From NCBI RefSeq assembly GCF_001855555.1, contig NZ_MKCT01000041.1:1-36709 (forward strand): DNA of 36,709 bases, given 5' to 3'. Positions 1 to 8,079 of this stretch are shown piece by piece. Position 1 is the first letter of the stretch, and the number at the start of each line of letters is the position of its first letter. Source of the DNA: Chromobacterium sphagni. GTDB taxonomy: Bacteria; Pseudomonadota; Gammaproteobacteria; Burkholderiales; Chromobacteriaceae. Under the pieces are notes generated by a model. The model did no database searches. It saw only the letters and a list, made by a program, of their open reading frames with translations, and was not told the origin of the DNA. The position numbers and the translations under genes are program-made.

Positions 1-25
1 CTGCGGGAACAAGGCATGCAAAAGC

Positions 26-47
26 GGACAGGCGGCAAGGCCTGTCC
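26..47. terminator. Bidirectional hairpin terminator
   Basis: A perfect 8-bp stem (GGACAGGC at 26-33, GCCTGTCC at 40-47) with a 6-base loop is followed by TTTT on the plus strand and, read on the minus strand, by GC and then TTTT. It lies just beyond the stop codon of the minus-strand YSC84-domain gene, so it most likely ends that transcript and possibly one entering from the left. Confidence 0.7.
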
Positions 48-58
48 TTTTGTTCCGC

Positions 59-622
59 TTAACGCTTGATGCGTGAAATCTTGGTGCCTTCGATGCTGAG
101 GCTGGCCATCAGGCCCTGTTGGTCGAAGATGAAGGCATAGGCATCGCCGCGCAAAGTCGTGGTCGTCAGGTTTTTCGCCTCCCCGGCATCCACCACGACA
201 ATGCTGGGGCCGGTGCCGATTTCCCAGCCTTTCGACTGCTTCAGATAGCGCAAAGCCTTGTGATTCATCAGGAAGACCGCATAGCCGAAAGACTCCGCTC
301 CCGCCTGCCATCCCCAGGACCCGGTGACCGAGTTGTAATAGCCATTCGGGCGCCCGCTTTCCAGTAGCACGCCCTCGCCATAAGCGCCGCCGAAGATCAG
401 CCCGGCCTTGATGATTTTGGGAAACACCAGAATGGCGGTTGCCTTTTTCGAGAGATTTTCAGCCAGTGGGCTCTTCTGGTACAGCATTTGCAGGGATTGC
501 GCGGCTCCTTCGTCCAGGTCTTGCGCGGACTCGGCCCGTGCCGGATTACTGGCGAACCCCAGTGCGAGGAGGGTGGCTGCCAGTAACCATGCTTTTTGCC
601 AGCTGCGTAGGGAATGGATCAT
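59..622 (-). CDS. YSC84-domain (DUF500) exported protein
   Basis: The 187-residue protein begins with a clear Sec signal peptide (MIHSLRSWQKAWLLAATLLALGFASNPARA) and then shows the bacterial YSC84/SH3YL1-type lipid-binding domain: KKATAILVFPKIIKAGLIFG, GEGVL, a GSWGWQAGAE stretch and a KGWEIGTGPSIVVVDAG segment. Family members are periplasmic or envelope proteins often induced by stress; the molecular role is poorly known. The frame stays open upstream to 997, but the ATG at 622 is chosen because the signal peptide starts there and the upstream translation is Arg-rich shadow sequence. It is divergent from the glycine-zipper lipoprotein, and the shared upstream region holds two dyads of the type proposed for the local Crp/Fnr protein. 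Family assignment is firm; function is inferred. Confidence 0.88.
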   Translation of the reverse strand: MIHSLRSWQKAWLLAATLLALGFASNPARAESAQDLDEGAAQSLQMLYQKSPLAENLSKKATAILVFPKIIKAGLIFGGAYGEGVLLESGRPNGYYNSVTGSWGWQAGAESFGYAVFLMNHKALRYLKQSKGWEIGTGPSIVVVDAGEAKNLTTTTLRGDAYAFIFDQQGLMASLSIEGTKISRIKR

Positions 623-752
623 CGCGGTATACCTTTCAAGTGGATGGGAAACCCATCTTACATGCCATGGCATGAAAGCCTGGAGCCTCCCGTGACGACA
701 AATGGCTGGGTGAATTTCATGGTATAGCTTATCCGGGTACTCCGTGTGGGAC

Positions 753-768
753 GGTTCGCTATCGAACA
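753..768. promoter_or_regulatory. Candidate Crp/Fnr-type operator
   Basis: GGTTCG-CTAT-CGAACA: arms GTTCG and CGAAC are perfectly complementary around a 4-base centre. Its layout and core match the sites at 804, 5626 and 5819. It lies 131 bases upstream of the YSC84 start. Function is inferred from recurrence. Confidence 0.45.
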
Positions 769-803
769 TAACGGGTGGTCTCCGCCGCTTTATCCTTCGC
801 CTA

Positions 804-819
804 TGCTCGCTAGCGAGCA
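804..819. promoter_or_regulatory. Candidate Crp/Fnr-type operator, perfect dyad
   Basis: TGCTCG-CTAG-CGAGCA is a perfect 16-bp palindrome, 151 bases upstream of the glycine-zipper lipoprotein start and 182 upstream of the YSC84 start. Its centre is 51 bases from that of the neighbouring dyad at 753. It shares the nnnnCG-CTAn-CGnnnn core with the sites near the crp/fnr gene. Confidence 0.5.
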
Positions 820-969
820 GACTTCGCCGCGCCCGGTCGTCATAGTGGCCATGCTTGTCCGTCCTCCTGCCGCGGTTGTTGAAAGCGGGCGGTTTGACGG
901 GCGTGATGAAGTCGCGTGGCGCGGCAATGGATGCCGTCAGGCCCGCGCTTGCCTGAAGGAGGCTATCTG

Positions 970-1185
970 ATGAAAACGTTTCGGGAATATGCGGCAAGCG
1001 CCGCCATGGCTGCCATGCTGTGCGGCCTGTGCGGCTGTGCCGGGATGTCGCAGCGCGGGCAGAATACCGCCATCGGCGCCGGCGTGGGCGGCGTAGCCGG
1101 CTCGGTGCTCACCGGAGGCAGCGCTCTGGGCACGCTGGGCGGGGCCGCGGTGGGCGGCGTCATCGGGCATGAGATCAAGAAGTGA
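970..1185 (+). CDS. Small glycine-zipper lipoprotein (OsmB-like)
   Basis: A 71-residue protein with an N-terminal hydrophobic segment ending in LCGC, which fits a lipobox with the second cysteine as the acylated residue. It is followed by a glycine-zipper segment (IGAGVGGVAGSVLTGG and GTLGGAAVGGVIGHEIKK). This is the layout of OsmB/SlyB-like glycine-zipper lipoproteins, which sit in the outer membrane and are commonly stress-induced. The start is set by a strong AAGGAGG about seven bases before the ATG at 970; the frame is open upstream without another site. It is divergent from the YSC84 gene. Its exact role is unknown. Confidence 0.85.
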   Translation: MKTFREYAASAAMAAMLCGLCGCAGMSQRGQNTAIGAGVGGVAGSVLTGGSALGTLGGAAVGGVIGHEIKK

Positions 1186-1409
1186 AGCCATGTTGACGGG
1201 CAGCTCGTCTCCAACTGGGCGCTAGCCCGCATTGCAGGCGCCGTCGGCGGATTTCCTGTCCGCCATAGAGCAAGCGTTCTTTCAAGCGGGTTCAAGCGTC
1301 GCGCGAGCTTGGGCCCTGCCAGTCATGGCCTGGGCAAGTTGCTGCCGCCGGCCGCAGTCCCGGTTCATCAAACCAGGAGCGTGCGACTCCCATCGCATGA
1401 CCAAGCGCC

Positions 1410-2711
1410 ATGTCGCTTCCTTACGAATCCTTGTTACTGGGCGTATTGCTGATCACGATGGTGCTGGCCGGGACCTTGCTGCCGCGGCTATTGCTCAGCA
1501 GCGCCATGGTCTATCTCGGGGTGGGTTATGCGCTTGGCCCGGGAGTGCTGGGGGTGGTCGCACCGGATCCCTTTCGGCATGCCGATGCGTTGGAGTGGGT
1601 GGCCGAAGTGGCGTTGCTGGTTTCGTTGTTCAGCGTCGGGCTGAAGATGGGGTGCGTGTCCTTGCGGGATCGCCGCTGGGTTTTACCCTTGCGGCTGTCG
1701 CTCATCTCCATGACGCTCACGGTTGGGTTCATCGCCGCCGTCGGACATTGGCTATTGGACTTGTCTTTGGGCGCGGCGGTATTGCTGGGTGGAATCCTGG
1801 CGCCTACCGATCCGGTGCTGGCCGCCGGGGTGCAGACTGAAAACGGCCCGTTGCCCGACCGGCTGTATTTCAGCCTCTCCGGCGAGGGCGGCTTGAATGA
1901 CGGCACGGCCTCGCCTTTTGTGATGCTGGGCCTGGGCCTGCTGGGCTGGCGCGAGTTGGGGGCCGGGCAATGGCGCTGGTGGCTGGTGGATGTGCTGTGG
2001 TCGATGGGGGGAGGGCTATTGATAGGCGCGGTCTTGGGCAGCCTGATCGGCGGATTCGTCGTCCATTTGCGCACCCGCCATCAGCAGGCGGTGGGTTTGG
2101 ACGAGTTTCTGTCGCTAGGCCTGGTGGCAATCGCCTACAGGACCGCGCAGCTATGCCTGGCATCGGGTTTTCTGGCGGTGCTGGCCGCCGGCCTGGCATT
2201 GCGGCGCGTGCAGGAGCGGCCGCGCGAGGGAACCACGTCGCTCGGGTTGGAGCCTTCGATCGGGCACACTTATGGCGAATTGTCCACGCACTCCCATCAT
2301 GCGAGCGAGGCAATGTCGCATGCCGTGCTGGGATTCAACGAGCAATTGGAAAAGCTGGCCGAGCTGGCGATTGTTTTGCTGGTCGGCGCCATGCTGCCGT
2401 ATGCCGCGCCATGGGCAAGCTTGTGGTGCCTGGTTCCAGTGCTGTTTATCCTGTTGCGTCCGCTTTCGGTGTGGCTGGGTTGTTTGGGCGAGCCTATGGA
2501 TAAGTGCCAGCGGGCGATGATTTCCTGGTTTGGCATTCGCGGCATCGGTTCCGTGTTTTATCTGATGTTCGCGATTGGCCACGGCGTGGCCGGGCAACTG
2601 GCGCGGCAATTGCTCACGCTTACGCTGCTGACTGTGGCGGCATCCATTGTGGCGCATGGCATATCGGTCCGGCCATTGATGAGGTGGTATGCCAGGCAGG
2701 GACAGCGCTGA
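1410..2711 (+). CDS. Na+/H+ antiporter, CPA1 (NhaP-like) family
   Basis: A 433-residue polytopic inner-membrane protein with about twelve hydrophobic segments. It carries the signature GGILAPTDPVLAAG (about residues 127-140), which includes the TDP motif of the CPA1 transport core, followed by GEGGLNDGTASPFVMLGLGL, which includes the ND motif. Family members exchange Na+ or K+ for H+ and help in pH and salt stress. There is no soluble C-terminal TrkA domain; the protein ends shortly after the last membrane segment. The ATG at 1410 is the first possible start in frame because a TGA lies 12 bases upstream, and the ribosome binding site is poor, so translation may be weak. The ion specificity cannot be read from sequence. 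Confidence 0.88.
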   Translation: MSLPYESLLLGVLLITMVLAGTLLPRLLLSSAMVYLGVGYALGPGVLGVVAPDPFRHADALEWVAEVALLVSLFSVGLKMGCVSLRDRRWVLPLRLSLISMTLTVGFIAAVGHWLLDLSLGAAVLLGGILAPTDPVLAAGVQTENGPLPDRLYFSLSGEGGLNDGTASPFVMLGLGLLGWRELGAGQWRWWLVDVLWSMGGGLLIGAVLGSLIGGFVVHLRTRHQQAVGLDEFLSLGLVAIAYRTAQLCLASGFLAVLAAGLALRRVQERPREGTTSLGLEPSIGHTYGELSTHSHHASEAMSHAVLGFNEQLEKLAELAIVLLVGAMLPYAAPWASLWCLVPVLFILLRPLSVWLGCLGEPMDKCQRAMISWFGIRGIGSVFYLMFAIGHGVAGQLARQLLTLTLLTVAASIVAHGISVRPLMRWYARQGQR

Positions 2712-2763
2712 CCTGCACGGATTGGCATTGAGTCCGGGCGGTTATTTGGATCTTTAGCGCTTC

Positions 2764-2779
2764 TGTGCGCAGGCGCACA
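2764..2779. promoter_or_regulatory. Candidate Crp/Fnr-type operator
   Basis: TGTGCG-CAGG-CGCACA: perfect 6-bp arms with a 4-base centre, 151 bases before the CFA-type methyltransferase start. The same arms occur at 14101, and near-identical arms at 5626. The arm spacing equals that of E. coli CRP sites (TGTGA-N6-TCACA). Function is inferred. Confidence 0.5.
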
Positions 2780-2930
2780 TACCGATATGCCCCCGCCGGA
2801 TTATTTTGCCAAACATCATGCCTCCTGTTTTCCACCGAGCAAGCGGGACGATGGGTTCATGGCCGATACCGACGCGCGGTAGCTGTCTGTTTCCTTGCAG
2901 TCTGGCTTTCTTCGGAGAGGAGACCAAACC

Positions 2931-4130
2931 ATGGCTTGGCACAGCGATATCGAACAATGGGCAAACCATATCCGGCAGCGCAATCCCTTCGCGGCAAGAC
3001 TGGTGTGGGATGGGCGGCAGGTTGACTTCGGCGCTTTCGAGACGCCGTTGGTCACGATGTATGTGCGTGAGGCGTCGGCGCTGCGATATTTGCTTTCTCC
3101 CAGCCTGGACGGCCTGGGCGAGGCCTATGTCCGCGGCGTTTTCGATGTCGAAGGCGCGCTGGACGATGTCATCGACTTGGCTTATGCGCTGTCTGGCGGC
3201 GGAGAGAACAAGCGCTTCAAGGCGATTGCCGGTTATTTCCGGCACTCCCGCAAGGCGGACAGGCAGGCCATCCAGTATCACTATGATGTGTCGGACGCCT
3301 TCTACGCCTTATGGCTGGACCCGGAGATGGTGTATTCCTGCGCTTATTTCGAGACCGGGCTGGAGAGTCTGGAGGAGGCGCAGCTCAAGAAGATCGATCA
3401 TATCCTGACCAAGCTCAAGCTGGCTCCCGGGCAGTCATTGCTGGATATAGGCTGTGGTTGGGGGGGCTTGGTGATGCGCGCGGCGCAACGGTTTGGCGTA
3501 CGCTGTCTAGGGATTACCCTTTCCCGGAATCAATATGAGGCGGCCACGCGGAAAGTGCGCGCGGCGGGCCTGCAGGACCGGATCGAGATCAGGCTGCAGG
3601 ATTATCGGGATGTGAACGAGCAATTCGACCGCATTGCCAGTGTTGGCATGTGTGAACATGTGGGCATCAAAGGCCTGCCGGCCTATTTCAGGCGCATCAA
3701 CGACATGCTTTACGATGATGGCATGGCGTTGAATCACGGCATTACCATGGTCAACGCCGATAGCCGGGAGGCGCCGTTTGGCGCGGGCAGGTTCATGGAG
3801 AAGTATGTGTTTCCCGGCGGAGAGCTGCCGCATGTGGGGGAGGTTTTGCGCACCATGCAGCAGGGCGGGCTCGAAGTGCTGGATGTGGAGAGTCTGCGCC
3901 GGCACTACGCAAAAACGTTGGCGGCCTGGTCGCGGAATTTCGAGACAAACAGCGAGGCGATCCGCCTGGAGGTGGGGGAAGAGAAATTCCGGATCTGGCG
4001 GGTTTACCTCTCTGGTTGCGCCTATGCGTTCCGGCATGACGTAGTGAGCATTTATCAGGTGCTTTGCCACAAGGCCGGGCGGGATGCCGATAGTCTGGAT
4101 TGGTCGAGAAGGTATATGTATGCCAAATGA
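2931..4130 (+). CDS. Cyclopropane-fatty-acyl-phospholipid synthase family methyltransferase (copy 1)
   Basis: A 399-residue cytoplasmic protein with the CFA synthase layout: an N-terminal lipid-binding-type region, then QYHYDVSDAFYALWLDPEMVYSCAYF (about 115-140), the SAM-binding LLDIGCGWGGL (about 170-180), a DRIASVGMCEHVG segment with the conserved glutamate, and a C-terminal FPGGELPHVGEV region. Such enzymes transfer a methylene or methyl group from S-adenosylmethionine to the double bond of membrane phospholipid acyl chains, usually in stationary phase or acid stress. The start at 2931 is supported by GGAGAGGAG just upstream. A dyad at 2764 suggests control with the surrounding stress genes. 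A second, clearly different paralogue lies at 24129-25331. Confidence 0.9.
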   Translation: MAWHSDIEQWANHIRQRNPFAARLVWDGRQVDFGAFETPLVTMYVREASALRYLLSPSLDGLGEAYVRGVFDVEGALDDVIDLAYALSGGGENKRFKAIAGYFRHSRKADRQAIQYHYDVSDAFYALWLDPEMVYSCAYFETGLESLEEAQLKKIDHILTKLKLAPGQSLLDIGCGWGGLVMRAAQRFGVRCLGITLSRNQYEAATRKVRAAGLQDRIEIRLQDYRDVNEQFDRIASVGMCEHVGIKGLPAYFRRINDMLYDDGMALNHGITMVNADSREAPFGAGRFMEKYVFPGGELPHVGEVLRTMQQGGLEVLDVESLRRHYAKTLAAWSRNFETNSEAIRLEVGEEKFRIWRVYLSGCAYAFRHDVVSIYQVLCHKAGRDADSLDWSRRYMYAK

Positions 4131-4188
4131 TTGATGTCTTGTCTTTTCCCCGACCACGCCCTTGCGGGTAGAGCCGGGGACGTGGATT

Positions 4189-4626
4189 TTACGGGCCATC
4201 CTGCTGGACTTGCTGGATATCCTTGATTTGCATGTAGTTGATGACAACCCGGACTTCCTTGACTGCCAGAGCCAGATCGCTGGCGCGATCTATTTCCGCC
4301 TGGGTGCCGACCCGGCCATTCAATATGACTTTGCCGTCATTGGTTTCCACCTGAATCTCGGACGATGTTAATTCCGGGTCATGAAATATGGCGGCCTTGA
4401 CTTTGCTGGTAATGAACGCATCGCTTACGTAGTTGGCGGCCTCTGTCGAGCTGGCGTCGGCATCGCTGGAAATCGTGATCGGCGCGGAATCATAACTGGC
4501 CGCCAGCGAACTGCGCGCCGGGCCTTCCTTTCCATTGGCATAGCCATTGCCGGCAATTGCGCTCAGCGCGATATAGCCAATCAGCCAGGCAATGCTCGTT
4601 GTGCATCGGTTGAATGAAATACGCAT
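4189..4626 (-). CDS. Exported BON-domain protein (OsmY-like), single domain
   Basis: About 145 residues: a signal peptide (MRISFNRCTTSIAWLIGYIA and on), a linker, then one BON domain (YVSDAFITSKVKAAIF, IQVETNDGKVILNGRVGTQAE, ASDLALAVKEVRVVINYM). BON domains bind phospholipid; OsmY-type proteins act in the periplasm under osmotic and envelope stress. The ATG at 4626 is preferred because AAGGAG lies six bases before it; an in-frame TTG two codons earlier is less likely. The gene is convergent with the CFA-type gene and lies downstream of, and in the same direction as, the Crp/Fnr gene. Confidence 0.87.
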   Translation of the reverse strand: MRISFNRCTTSIAWLIGYIALSAIAGNGYANGKEGPARSSLAASYDSAPITISSDADASSTEAANYVSDAFITSKVKAAIFHDPELTSSEIQVETNDGKVILNGRVGTQAEIDRASDLALAVKEVRVVINYMQIKDIQQVQQDGP

Positions 4627-4742
4627 GATCAACTCCTTTTAATAAGGCAATGCCGCTGCCATTGCAAGGCTGCGCCGAGGCATGGCCTTGAATGGATTGC
4701 TTGTGTTGCCTAAAGAGTATCGCGGCTACGCGCGCTGTGATC

Positions 4743-4758
4743 TGTGCGACAAAACACA
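4743..4758. promoter_or_regulatory. Degenerate candidate Crp/Fnr-type operator
   Basis: TGTGCG-ACAA-AACACA: one perfect half-site and one half with two mismatches, 117 bases upstream of the BON gene at 4626. A second imperfect dyad (ATCGCG-GCTA-CGCGCG) lies at 4719-4734. It is the weakest of the series. Confidence 0.3.
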
Positions 4759-4841
4759 TATTGCGGACTGTTTCAGTAGAAAATAGCGAAGGATTGGCCC
4801 AGCCTGGTTTTGTCGCTGGCCGCTTTTTTTTCAGGCCAGGC

Positions 4842-5561
4842 TCACTTGGCTGTGCTTGATGGCAGAAGCTGCTCATACTCGGTCTTTATTGCGGAGTAGC
4901 ATCCACATGCGCGTTCCCCCAGGCTGTTTCTTTTCAGTATGGTGAGATGGCCGCCAAGGTAGCGGATCAAGCCATTGCGTTGCAGGCTCATGACGGCATT
5001 GATGACTTCCTGCCGGTTTGCGCCCAGGATGTCGCTGATCAGATCCTCGCTCAGTTCCAGCTCATTTCCCTGCTGGCGATCCAGGCTTGTCAGTATCCAG
5101 CGGCATAGCCGCTGTTCAAGCGAGTGGTCGATATTGCATGTCGTGGTTTGCGCCATCTGCGTAATCAGCGCCCGCGTATAACGCAAGAGCAGAAGCATGA
5201 ACTGGCCGGAATGATTGAGCTCAGCTTTCAGCGCCGAGGAGGTCAGCTTGAAGCCATAGCCTGCGCGTTGCACGACCGCTCTGCCGGGAATGGTTTCGCC
5301 GCCCATCGAGAATGAAATCCCGACAATGCCCTCATTGCCGACTACGGCTATCTCCGCGGTGTTGCCATTTTTGATGATGTGAAGCAGGGAAACGATTGCG
5401 GTGCAGGGAAAATAGATACAGCTGGACTCTGGGGCCGCTTCGTATAAGGCCTCGCCCGCAGGCATTTCAACCAGATCCAGATGGGGAGCGATGCGATTCC
5501 ATTCAGCGGAGGGAAGCGCAGCCAAAATACTGTTGCGATGCGATTCGATCAGTGTGGTCAT
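4842..5561 (-). CDS. Crp/Fnr-family transcriptional regulator
   Basis: 239 residues. The N-terminal half is a cNMP-binding-type beta-barrel (LDLVEMPAGEALYEAAPESS, IYFPCTAIVSLLHIIKNG, AEIAVVGNEGIVGISFSMGG). A long dimerisation helix follows (MLLLLRYTRALITQMAQTT). The C-terminal winged helix has SEDLISDILGANRQEVINAVMSLQRNGLIRYLGG, where NRQEV is the recognition helix. The Fnr N-terminal cysteine cluster is absent, so an oxygen-sensing 4Fe-4S cluster is not expected; the ligand is unknown. Relatives of this subtype often neighbour BON and other stress genes. The ATG at 5561 starts MTTLIESHRNSIL. Divergent from the next BON gene. Its likely targets are the 16-bp dyads around it, including one at 5626 upstream of itself (autoregulation inferred). 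Confidence 0.88.
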   Translation of the reverse strand: MTTLIESHRNSILAALPSAEWNRIAPHLDLVEMPAGEALYEAAPESSCIYFPCTAIVSLLHIIKNGNTAEIAVVGNEGIVGISFSMGGETIPGRAVVQRAGYGFKLTSSALKAELNHSGQFMLLLLRYTRALITQMAQTTTCNIDHSLEQRLCRWILTSLDRQQGNELELSEDLISDILGANRQEVINAVMSLQRNGLIRYLGGHLTILKRNSLGERACGCYSAIKTEYEQLLPSSTAK

Positions 5562-5625
5562 GTTTTCGTTCCAGATGCCTGATAGTTGCTGAAACTATAC
5601 TTTAGGACAGGGAATCATCGCGGTA

Positions 5626-5641
5626 TGTACGCTAACGCACA
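5626..5641. promoter_or_regulatory. Candidate Crp/Fnr-type operator (autoregulatory)
   Basis: TGTACG-CTAA-CGCACA lies 65 bases upstream of the Crp/Fnr-type start on the minus strand. On the minus strand it reads TGTGCG-TTAG-CGTACA and shares the 11-mer GTGCGTTAGCG with the site at 8611. Confidence 0.5.
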
Positions 5642-5818
5642 TTGATTTATTTCAATTGAATTATCTGTATTGATTGATGGGCCTGGATGCGACGGCAATA
5701 ACATCCGGCAGGGCGTTATGCTGAACGGTAAATATCAGCTGATATATGTAAATTAGCACAACTCATGACTATCGCTATGACACATTTGGGGGCGAATGGT
5801 TTCCAGCGTGCTGAGCTT

Positions 5819-5834
5819 CGTTCGATAGCGCACA
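5819..5834. promoter_or_regulatory. Candidate Crp/Fnr-type operator
   Basis: CGTTCG-ATAG-CGCACA ends 62 bases upstream of the BON gene start, a normal distance for an activator or repressor site. It fits the series with the first base as the main deviation. Confidence 0.45.
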
Positions 5835-5896
5835 GACCATTTTCTGGCCTGACACCACGATATGGCTTCCTACGGCCATTCTGGGAGGAGTACGCC

Positions 5897-6550
5897 ATGA
5901 AAACAGATATTCAATTGCAACAGGATGTGATTGCCGAGCTTAGCTGGGACCCTTCGATCAATGCCACGCATGTCGGAGTTTCAGTTAGCGATGGCGTGGT
6001 GATGCTGTCGGGACATGTCAGCAGCTATGTCGAAAAATGGAGCGCGGAACGGGCGGCTTTGCGCGTGGCGGGAGTCAAGGCGCTGGCGATTGAAATGGAT
6101 GTCGAGCTGCCTAATGCCGACAGGCGCGAGGATTCCGATATTTCCCGCTCGGTGGCCAATGTATTGCAGCAAATGACCCAGATGCCTAAAGACGGCGTGC
6201 AGGTCATGGTGGAAAATGGCTGGGTTACTTTGTCGGGCGAGGTGGAGTGGGAATATCAGCGGCAGGCGGCTACGCGGATTGTGCGCCATTTGCTGGGCGT
6301 TACCGGGGTTAGCGACAATATCGCAATCAAGCCCAAGCTCTTGATGGATGCGGTGAAGGCGGGAGTGGAAAATGCCTTGCGGCGCCGCGCGATAAGCGAT
6401 ATGGACAGCATTTCAGTCTCCATCCACGATGCGGATGTGATCTTGAGCGGGTCCGTGCATAGCTGGTCCGAGCGCGAACTGGCAAACCATGCCGCATGGA
6501 GCATGCCTGGCGTGCACCAGGTGATCAATAAGATCAAAGTCCTTATTTGA
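5897..6550 (+). CDS. Triple-BON-domain protein, no signal peptide
   Basis: 217 residues made of three BON domains: roughly 1-75 (MKTDIQLQQDVIAELSWDPS, THVGVSVSDGVVMLSGHVSS), 80-150 (DISRSVANVLQQ, VQVMVENGWVTLSGEVEWEY) and 150-217 (AVKAGVENALRRRAISDMDS, ISVSIHDADVILSGSVHSWS). No signal peptide is visible, so it may act in the cytoplasm, like the triple-BON ornithine-transport-annotated stress proteins of Burkholderiales. GGGAGGAG seven bases before the ATG at 5897 decides the start; the frame is open upstream to 5765 but without a good site. It is followed after 51 bases by the DUF1269-like gene, probably in one transcript. Confidence 0.88.
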   Translation: MKTDIQLQQDVIAELSWDPSINATHVGVSVSDGVVMLSGHVSSYVEKWSAERAALRVAGVKALAIEMDVELPNADRREDSDISRSVANVLQQMTQMPKDGVQVMVENGWVTLSGEVEWEYQRQAATRIVRHLLGVTGVSDNIAIKPKLLMDAVKAGVENALRRRAISDMDSISVSIHDADVILSGSVHSWSERELANHAAWSMPGVHQVINKIKVLI

Positions 6551-6601
6551 AACCCGTTCTCCAAACGAGCTTCAAAACAGCCCACTTCCAAAGGAAAAGC
6601 C

Positions 6602-7105
6602 ATGGAACATGCCAATCTGGCAGTTTATGTTTATAACACTCATGTCGAAGCGGAGGATGCCATCCGTTTTCTGAGCAAGGCCGGCTTTGACGTGAAAAAG
6701 CTGTCGGTAATCGGCAAGGGTTACCATAGCGAGGAGCATCCTGTCGGGTTTTATACCTTGGGCGACAAAATGAAAGCCTGGGGCAGCGTTGGCGCATTCT
6801 GGGGTGGCTTGTGGGGCTTGCTGATTGCGCCCGCGGTATTTTTTCTGCCGGGGCTGGGCTTGGTCGCGATGGCTGGCCCGGTGGTTTCGGCGCTGGTCGG
6901 CGCGCTGGAGGGCGCGGTTGTCGTGGGTGGATTGTCTGCGCTGGGGGCGGCTTTGACCAAGGTCGGGGTGAGCGCCGAACAGGCAATCAAATATGAAACC
7001 GCTCTGAAGGCGGATAAATATGTGCTGGTGGTTCATGGCGGCATGGAAGACGTTGCCAGGGCGCATTCCATTCTGGATGTCTCGTCCGGATGGAAAAGCG
7101 CCTGA
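6602..7105 (+). CDS. DUF1269/GSP17M-like stress membrane protein
   Basis: 167 residues. The N-terminal third resembles the general stress protein 17M/YflT fold (LAVYVYNTHVEAEDAIRFLS, GFDVKKLSVIGKGY). A glycine-rich hydrophobic region follows (WGSVGAFWGGLWGLLIAPAV and VSALVGALEGAVVVGGLSAL), then a soluble tail (KYETALKADKYVLVVHG). This is the architecture of DUF1269-like proteins in stress gene sets; the biochemical function is unknown. AAAGGA precedes the ATG at 6602. It probably shares a transcript with the triple-BON gene and faces the next BON gene across a 149-base convergent gap with no convincing T-tailed terminator. Confidence 0.8.
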   Translation: MEHANLAVYVYNTHVEAEDAIRFLSKAGFDVKKLSVIGKGYHSEEHPVGFYTLGDKMKAWGSVGAFWGGLWGLLIAPAVFFLPGLGLVAMAGPVVSALVGALEGAVVVGGLSALGAALTKVGVSAEQAIKYETALKADKYVLVVHGGMEDVARAHSILDVSSGWKSA

Positions 7106-7254
7106 CGGATGCTGGCGCGCTGTCCCTCTGGGCCGGGATGTCCAGGCCGCGGCGGTAAGGGCAGGCGGCTCTGCAGGCTTGAATGCCGCGCCCGGTCTGC
7201 CGGACGATCTGGCAGACAGGCTCCATAGCGTTGCAGCGCTTCGTGAGCCCGGTC

Positions 7255-8079
7255 TTAAAATGTCAATTTTTCAGAATCAACGCTCCTGACGCCGCGGATA
7301 TCCTTGGCCAGCCCAATGGCGAGCGCCCGCTCCGCCGGCGTGCGCACTTTTCCGCTCAAGGCGACGGCGCCGTCCTGAGTGCTGACTTCGATGTTGTCGT
7401 CGAAAATGTCGACGGAGTACAGGAAGGCGGCTTTGACCCGCGAGCTGATCCAGCGGTCGGACAACATGGCGTTGATGCCGCCTTGCGGTTCGGTTTTGTA
7501 TGCGCCAACAACCGCCGCCCTTCCGTTGGCGAGCAAGCGATTGTCCACCGACACCACGCCGCGGGTGCTGATCGCCAGACCCCCGGCATGACTTCTGGTG
7601 GCCGCCGTGTCGACGCTGCCTCTGAGGATCACCCGGCCTTGATTCGTTTCCACGGCAATGGGCAGGCCATCGGTTGTCCGGCTCCAATACAGCTTGGACC
7701 TGATCGTGAGGGTGATGGTGGCATCGTCTATTGCCGCTCCGGCATGGGGTGAATGTTTCGCATCGGGTCTGTTCCGGATCACGATGCTGTTTTCCACGAT
7801 ATTGATCCCGTTTACGCCGCGCGCGATATCCAGTGCCAGATCGCGGTTGATATCGTCTTCCGCGCTGCCGGAGATTCTAGCGGCGCCCCGCGATACCGAC
7901 ACCTTGAGCTTGCAGAAGCGCAGATAGGGGCTGGCGGCGTAAGTCGCGGCGATTTGGCTTTCCTGCCGCGCGTCGAGCGCCGCCTGTGAGAGCGGGGTCG
8001 CGACGGCGCCTGGGTTTCCTGGCATCAAGGCCAGCAGGATGCCGACGATGGGAAGGCAATGTCTGCAATAGCGTTTCAT
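7255..8079 (-). CDS. Exported triple-BON-domain protein
   Basis: 274 residues. A signal peptide (about 1-27, MKRYCRHCLPIVGILLALMP) precedes three BON-type units: 40-105 (LKVSVSRGAARISGSAEDDI, GVNGINIVENSIVI), 118-190 (DATITLTIRSKLYWSRTTDG, VETNQGRVILRGSVDTAATR) and 205-274 (WISSRVKAAFLYSVDIFDDN, STQDGAVALSGKVRTPAERA). It is probably periplasmic and phospholipid-binding. Unlike the protein encoded at 5897 it is exported, so the three BON proteins of this island may serve different compartments. No clear operator of the series was found upstream. Confidence 0.87.
   Translation of the reverse strand: MKRYCRHCLPIVGILLALMPGNPGAVATPLSQAALDARQESQIAATYAASPYLRFCKLKVSVSRGAARISGSAEDDINRDLALDIARGVNGINIVENSIVIRNRPDAKHSPHAGAAIDDATITLTIRSKLYWSRTTDGLPIAVETNQGRVILRGSVDTAATRSHAGGLAISTRGVVSVDNRLLANGRAAVVGAYKTEPQGGINAMLSDRWISSRVKAAFLYSVDIFDDNIEVSTQDGAVALSGKVRTPAERALAIGLAKDIRGVRSVDSEKLTF

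Larger units (their letters stand above)
623..969. other. Divergent intergenic region
   Basis: 347 bases without a gene, separating the YSC84 gene (minus) from the glycine-zipper lipoprotein (plus). It contains two 16-bp dyads (753-768 and 804-819) listed separately, and a further palindrome ATGCCATGGCAT near 662-673. Short reading frames here have no ribosome binding site and no recognisable product. Confidence 0.6.
5562..5896. other. Divergent regulatory region between crp/fnr-type gene and BON gene
   Basis: 335 AT-richer bases without a gene. They hold the two candidate operators at 5626-5641 and 5819-5834, a 10-bp palindrome TTCAATTGAA (5651-5660) and a perfect 14-bp palindrome ATATCAGCTGATAT (5732-5745). 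The last two do not match the operator series and may bind another protein. The BON gene downstream has a strong GGGAGGAG ribosome binding site. Confidence 0.55.

Noticed and set aside
1216..1231. TGGGCG-CTAG-CCCGCA upstream of the antiporter as another operator
   Set aside because: The centre fits the dyad series but the arms are not complementary, so it was left out.
7195..7217. Hairpin GTCTGCC/GGCAGAC between the convergent DUF1269-like and BON genes
   Set aside because: A perfect 7-bp stem but no T run on either strand, so I do not call it an intrinsic terminator.
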